Positions 60,099 through 64,000 of a stretch of 64,000 nucleotides of DNA are shown one piece after another. Each line of letters starts with the position of its first letter. The stretch's first letter is position 1. The stretch covers positions 1 to 64,000 of IMG/VR virus record IMGVR_UViG_3300025133_005699. One strand, given 5' to 3'. A program made the translations under genes and the position numbers. The notes under the pieces were generated by a model, which made no database searches, was not told the DNA's origin, and saw only the letters and a program-made list of their open reading frames with translations. The stretch comes from a virus.

Positions 60099-63000
60099 AT
60101 GGGTAGGCCAGCGTGCAGCTCTTGTTGTAAAGTAATAGAAATCCTCCCTACGAGGAGCGGGTGTCGTGACCAATACTATAAAGTATATTATAAGTTAGGG
60201 GGTGGCGGATGGAAGACGTCCGATGAATATGATGACCACTTGCAAAATAATGAGCTTAAGTTAGGCGACAAAATAGGTGCTGCTTGGCGTTCCACCCGCA
60301 ATAAATCCCCAGCGACAGCCACAGTCACCATAACTGATGTTGCTGAGCTTGCTATCGGAGACAAAGTGACTCTGCGGGCAACAGATGCCCCAGCTACGGA
60401 TATTGATTTTAGCGTAGCCTTGGCCGGACCTAATACTTGGGCTGTTGCCTTAACAAACGCCGCCACGGCAACTAGCTTGGCAGCAGCGATTGACGACCAC
60501 CCCGATTTTAGCGCTTCGGCAGTCGGTGAGGTTGTAACGATCACGCAGGAAACCAAGGGGCTGGCAGGAAACACCCCCGTGACGTTAACAGATGCCGGAA
60601 TTGCTGGCATGACCTCGACAGATTTCGTTGATGGCAGCGATAGTAAAGCCCACAGATTCCCCTTCGATTGGAGTGGTCGCCGTTGGGACGGATCGATGGG
60701 CTACAACGCCGTTTTTCCATATACCATTACCAACATAGTGGCGACGGGACCAAATGGTGAACCTACTAAGATTGAACTTACACCTCTACCTTGGGGTGGC
60801 TATCCGGCAGTCGGTAGCCCCTTCGTGATCGACGTAACAGAAACAAGCACCTATGAACTAAGAAAAGAGGACGGCATTGTCGTGTGGAATAAGAAGGGTT
60901 TTAAAGGTCTAACAGCAATAAAGTATGTCCTTACCAAGTCTGATTATGGTGAATACCTTTTGGGCAAAACAGAAGATTGGCCCGCAGTCAGCTGTTGGAC
61001 TTTCGGTCAGGACTTTTATAATCCAAACGATACAGATGCTGAGATAATGGATAATTTCAAATCTGGGGATCAAGACGTTGGCTGGCATCTACCAGCCCGT
61101 TGGACCGCTACGATTGGCGATGCTAATGGGCAAAATATAGTAGTTACTAAACAGATTTCTGGGAACATCTCGCGCGCAAGTTTCGAAAGAAAGCCAAGCC
61201 CAGATCATATACCACCAACCGTGTTGATGAATGTTGACTGTAGGGATAATCTAGGGGTCGATCAATCTGGTCGCATAGACTGTCTGCCCTCAGAGAAAGA
61301 TGCTTTTGGTCAATGCCCGACTGTTAAGCCGGTTCTTGCTTGGAAAGATTGGTTAATCAACAACGGCTATCTAAAGCCCGGCACTTACGGGGGAGTTGTA
61401 GATTCAGGTAAACCTAGTAATTTCTCAGTTCAGGTTACAGATTATTTTGTAGAACATACTACAAAAATAACCCACAATGGAAAAATAATATCTGACACCG
61501 TTACAGAGACGCTCTATAAGACCGAGCGGAGGCTATTTAATTTTGGAGTTGATACCTACGCGGGAACTTGCACCAGCTTCCGAATGGGTATGAAGATATC
61601 AGGCCAAGGGGGGGCCGTTTCAAGTACATTGTGGGGCACCAACATGGACGAGTATACTTCGCTAAGTTACTGTCTTACGTATCCATTTTTTAGCCATGAA
61701 CACGGTACATATTATTTCCGCAACGGTGTGGATGTCGATTTCACCCCACCTCCAGACGGAACAATAGAGGATACGGATGGAATAGAATTTTATCATGCAG
61801 ATAAAAAATTGTTTAACAAAATAAGTGTAGAGTCTACAGAGTTTAGGGTGTTCAACCCATACTCGAATGCAGGCCCTGAGGGGGTGGGGAGAGTGGTAAC
61901 AGGTAGCGAGCTTGAGGACTATACTACCATTGATCCACGTTTTAAACCCCAAAACCCATATCCGTACTATGGAGGTATACAGGCCGCAGAACATGGGGAC
62001 AGTCTTAACACTTGGCAAACGTGGTATGTAACTCCGCCGAGCGCTATATATACTGACAACAAGCTGAGCCTTTCGAGAGAAGAGCCTCAAAGTATAGTGG
62101 CGGAGGATCAATCTCTAGATAAGATAGTGGAACTCCCAGTGGGTTGGCCTAGAGTTGATGGAAAGCTCGGTCAGTCAGTTGAAACATTTGAAAAATATAT
62201 GCTCTCGAACCCCAGAAAACACGAAGAAGGCGGCCCATATATTGATATTATTTTTGTGTCATTCAGAACGAAGAGGGGTGCTGATGAATCTGGGATAGAT
62301 ATTGAAGAAGGTATGGAAGTATATCATCCTGTGGGAGATGATGATAAATATACCATTAAACAAATATTAGAACAGGGGCCAAATCTTAAGCCTACCAAAG
62401 TCAGGATTAGTAGTGGTAGGATCATGAATGATAAGGTTGTTGATGTATCAGAGATTGAGCTATTAGAAGACGTACTTCAATACACTATGTGTGAACGTAC
62501 ATATAAATTACAGTTGGTATACCTCAAAGCTTTGAGCACAAAAGAGGGTAAAGATTATTATAATCCATTTAAATATAGGGTTACGCGGATTGATCTTATT
62601 AATCCGGACATTGATATAGATCGTGTAGGGAGTGAGATTTCCGGGAGCCCACAGATGGTAGATATTGAGGTGGGCGTTAAGGTTTTATATCCTATTGGGC
62701 AGTTTGACGCGAATGGTGATGCGATAGTTCCCGATGAATACACTATTGACGAAATAGTGGAGCCTGCGCCAGACTCTGAAAACGCTGGAGACGAACCCAC
62801 TAAGGTTAGGCTTAGCAACCCATTAGCCGGTGCTGATGGAGATGTGGTTGACGTGTCAGAGATTGAGCTGATAAACCCAAATGAAAACCCGACCTATATA
62901 AAGATGACGAATAACTGGACGCTTGATGTGTGGGATAGTCGAGCCGATTGGCTTGAAAGGGCCTACGGTTTTGATGTTTTTGGAGAAAGTTATTATTTGA

Positions 63001-63518
63001 GCCTAACCGAAGGAAACCCTGCAAATTTAGAGCCCGTTAAGTCATTACCAAAAGGTGTACGTAACACCCTTGTTACTAGTGAATTCGCCTTTGAAGAGTA
63101 TACTAGTACAACGGAGGAACTGGTAGACAAAAGAAAACAGGGTGCGACATATGGACAACATTCAAGGGAGAAAGGTGTCGAAAATGATAATATCTTTGCC
63201 AGCAGAGACAAGATGTTTCCGAAACAAACTCATTGGGTTATTGGAACGTATAATATGGGACGAGAGGCCCTAGCGTTCCAACACAAAGAAGATGGCACAG
63301 CGATGAGGCATAGCGGCGGCGCGAGGGTGACAAACCCGAAGGCTGGCTTGGGGGGTGGGTTTCCCAACGGGCAAGGTGGGAATCCTTGGAATTCCTATTA
63401 TCTTGGTCCACGCTGGGAGAATAGACAGCTACCTCAATCCGGGTATTTCTTTGGTGGAGGTTTCAAATTAAAATTTTATTTACAGGATATAGATGAATGG
63501 AAAAAAAAGCAGCTATAG
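60099..63518 (+). CDS. Tail-tip protein with inserted Ig-like domain, 1139 aa
   Basis: Residues about 71-181 are a phage Ig-like module (ATVTITDVAELAIGDKVTL, NAATATSLAAAIDDHPDF, VVTITQETKGLAGNTPV, then STDFVDG), the type spread among phage tail proteins. It interrupts a small beta module that recurs near residues 731-794 and 853-927: the pattern is GxxVxxPxxxxxYTIxxI then PTKVRLS and VVDVSEIEL. N-terminal CSSCC and many aromatic residues follow. It may bind the host or attach fibres. The start is two bases after the previous stop, with GGAG-like sequence upstream. Confidence 0.6.
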   Translation: MGRPACSSCCKVIEILPTRSGCRDQYYKVYYKLGGGGWKTSDEYDDHLQNNELKLGDKIGAAWRSTRNKSPATATVTITDVAELAIGDKVTLRATDAPATDIDFSVALAGPNTWAVALTNAATATSLAAAIDDHPDFSASAVGEVVTITQETKGLAGNTPVTLTDAGIAGMTSTDFVDGSDSKAHRFPFDWSGRRWDGSMGYNAVFPYTITNIVATGPNGEPTKIELTPLPWGGYPAVGSPFVIDVTETSTYELRKEDGIVVWNKKGFKGLTAIKYVLTKSDYGEYLLGKTEDWPAVSCWTFGQDFYNPNDTDAEIMDNFKSGDQDVGWHLPARWTATIGDANGQNIVVTKQISGNISRASFERKPSPDHIPPTVLMNVDCRDNLGVDQSGRIDCLPSEKDAFGQCPTVKPVLAWKDWLINNGYLKPGTYGGVVDSGKPSNFSVQVTDYFVEHTTKITHNGKIISDTVTETLYKTERRLFNFGVDTYAGTCTSFRMGMKISGQGGAVSSTLWGTNMDEYTSLSYCLTYPFFSHEHGTYYFRNGVDVDFTPPPDGTIEDTDGIEFYHADKKLFNKISVESTEFRVFNPYSNAGPEGVGRVVTGSELEDYTTIDPRFKPQNPYPYYGGIQAAEHGDSLNTWQTWYVTPPSAIYTDNKLSLSREEPQSIVAEDQSLDKIVELPVGWPRVDGKLGQSVETFEKYMLSNPRKHEEGGPYIDIIFVSFRTKRGADESGIDIEEGMEVYHPVGDDDKYTIKQILEQGPNLKPTKVRISSGRIMNDKVVDVSEIELLEDVLQYTMCERTYKLQLVYLKALSTKEGKDYYNPFKYRVTRIDLINPDIDIDRVGSEISGSPQMVDIEVGVKVLYPIGQFDANGDAIVPDEYTIDEIVEPAPDSENAGDEPTKVRLSNPLAGADGDVVDVSEIELINPNENPTYIKMTNNWTLDVWDSRADWLERAYGFDVFGESYYLSLTEGNPANLEPVKSLPKGVRNTLVTSEFAFEEYTSTTEELVDKRKQGATYGQHSREKGVENDNIFASRDKMFPKQTHWVIGTYNMGREALAFQHKEDGTAMRHSGGARVTNPKAGLGGGFPNGQGGNPWNSYYLGPRWENRQLPQSGYFFGGGFKLKFYLQDIDEWKKKQL
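60309..60642 (+). repeat. Ig-like module insertion, GC-rich
   Basis: This stretch encodes the Ig-like domain of the tail-tip protein. Its DNA is visibly more GC-rich than the genes around it, with codons such as GCC, GCG and ACG favoured. It fits a separately acquired cassette. Confidence 0.6.
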
Positions 63519-64000
63519 GCATTAACGGACAAAGCTTTGCGGGACAATGCTATCGATGTTGGACATCATGTGGTAGCGAAATAGCTAAGTTTGCAAGTAA
63601 ATTTCCTCAGGGTATTTCTGTTGACGCTCAAAATGGCGCCAGTAATCCTAACCTTTTATATACAATAATCGGCGATCTTAGCGAATCGCGGCTTTATGAC
63701 CAGTCATCCTATTGGGATGAGAATCCCGGGTATAGTCTTTTTCCTGTAAATCTTACGGATGGGGTTTTTACTGTTCGGAACAAAGAAGCAACTATAGATG
63801 GCTGTGAACCTGAGGAAGAGAGAATAATCCCCAACTTTTGGGACCCCAGCGAGCCGCCACGGATTGTTCCTGCGGTTGATTGTATAGGCCCTCCTAATTG
63901 TGGCTATTGGACAAATCCAAATAATCCCCAAACCGGTGGTCCATCCCCCGATCTGAGTACCAAGAAGTGGGTGAAAGGCGACTGTACGACCACACAAGAC
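63497..64000 (+). CDS. Tail-tip protein, cut by right edge
   Basis: The frame is open from the ATG at 63497 to the window edge (168 codons). Residues seen: MEKKAAIGINGQSFAGQCYR at the start, then cysteine-containing stretches (CWTSCGSEIAKF) and a Pro/Asn-rich part near the edge (NPNNPQTGGPSPDL). It overlaps the end of the previous gene by 22 bases in another frame. The overlap includes no clear ribosome-binding site, so coupling is likely. Not recognised by family. Confidence 0.7.
   Translation, partial: MEKKAAIGINGQSFAGQCYRCWTSCGSEIAKFASKFPQGISVDAQNGASNPNLLYTIIGDLSESRLYDQSSYWDENPGYSLFPVNLTDGVFTVRNKEATIDGCEPEEERIIPNFWDPSEPPRIVPAVDCIGPPNCGYWTNPNNPQTGGPSPDLSTKKWVKGDCTTTQD

Noticed and set aside
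1-64000. tRNA genes, CRISPR arrays, integrase, insertion sequences
   Set aside because: I looked for clover-leaf ends, regularly spaced repeats, recombinase motifs and transposase motifs and found none; only dedicated tools could exclude small tRNAs.

Overview
This window is a contiguous piece of a tailed bacteriophage (Caudoviricetes) genome. It carries the full packaging and head gene set in the classic order (HTH protein and candidate small terminase, large terminase, portal, protease-scaffold, decoration-like protein, major capsid protein), then connectors, a tail tube, a very large tape-measure protein and several giant tail-tip proteins. I see no sheath gene between tube and tape measure, so a siphovirus is more likely than a myovirus, but a sheath could lie outside the window. 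Several structural proteins use repeat and module types (lattice-like fibre repeats, phage Ig-like module, GTDTVPAMLTPGEFV motifs) that are common in phages from aquatic environments; this is an inference from recognition, not a search. The host is unknown. One perfect consensus sigma-70 promoter suggests a bacterium with a standard housekeeping sigma factor. I saw no integrase, tRNA gene or CRISPR array.

Layout. Positions 1-4342 are transcribed leftward: a truncated gene at the edge, a small protein, a GC-rich hairpin island, then a compact run for a sugar-modifying pathway (short DegT-type aminotransferase, sugar O-methyltransferase-like protein, StrG-like 2-oxoglutarate oxygenase, a Rossmann-like protein, a GT11/fucosyltransferase-like glycosyltransferase) and a 59-residue membrane protein. 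A divergent promoter region (4343-4571) separates this from the rightward genes. From 4572 to 9384 come an acidic Cys-repeat protein, a sigma-70 region-2 protein, an HTH/coiled-coil protein, a GDP-mannose 4,6-dehydratase, an HNH nuclease, a methyltransferase, an ERCC4-type nuclease and a ClpP-like protease. Positions 9381-16602 hold terminase, portal, protease-scaffold, decoration and capsid genes. Positions 16720-27896 hold fibre and spike genes that enclose a four-gene cassette (PRTase-HAD fusion, sulfotransferase, pyruvyltransferase-like, radical SAM). Positions 27962-34786 hold connector, neck, tail-tube and pre-tape-measure genes. Positions 34892-64000 hold the 3555-residue tape measure, a 3087-residue tail protein and three further large tail-tip proteins, the last cut by the window edge.

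How it works together. Eight intergenic sites with the consensus TTTTGTGTATA, all on the + strand and all a short way upstream of virion genes, look like a phage-specific late promoter with a single box and no common -35. The small sigma-like protein at 4872 is the obvious candidate to read it, by analogy with T4 gp55. Two of these promoters have structured leaders that share the palindrome ACATATATGT, and the one in front of the tape measure contains what looks like a full intrinsic terminator, so tail-gene output may be attenuated. The head operon also appears to make a separate scaffold protein from an internal in-frame start at 14399. The sugar genes at both ends of the head region, together with the cassette amid the fibre genes, suggest that this phage builds or modifies surface glycans on itself or its host.
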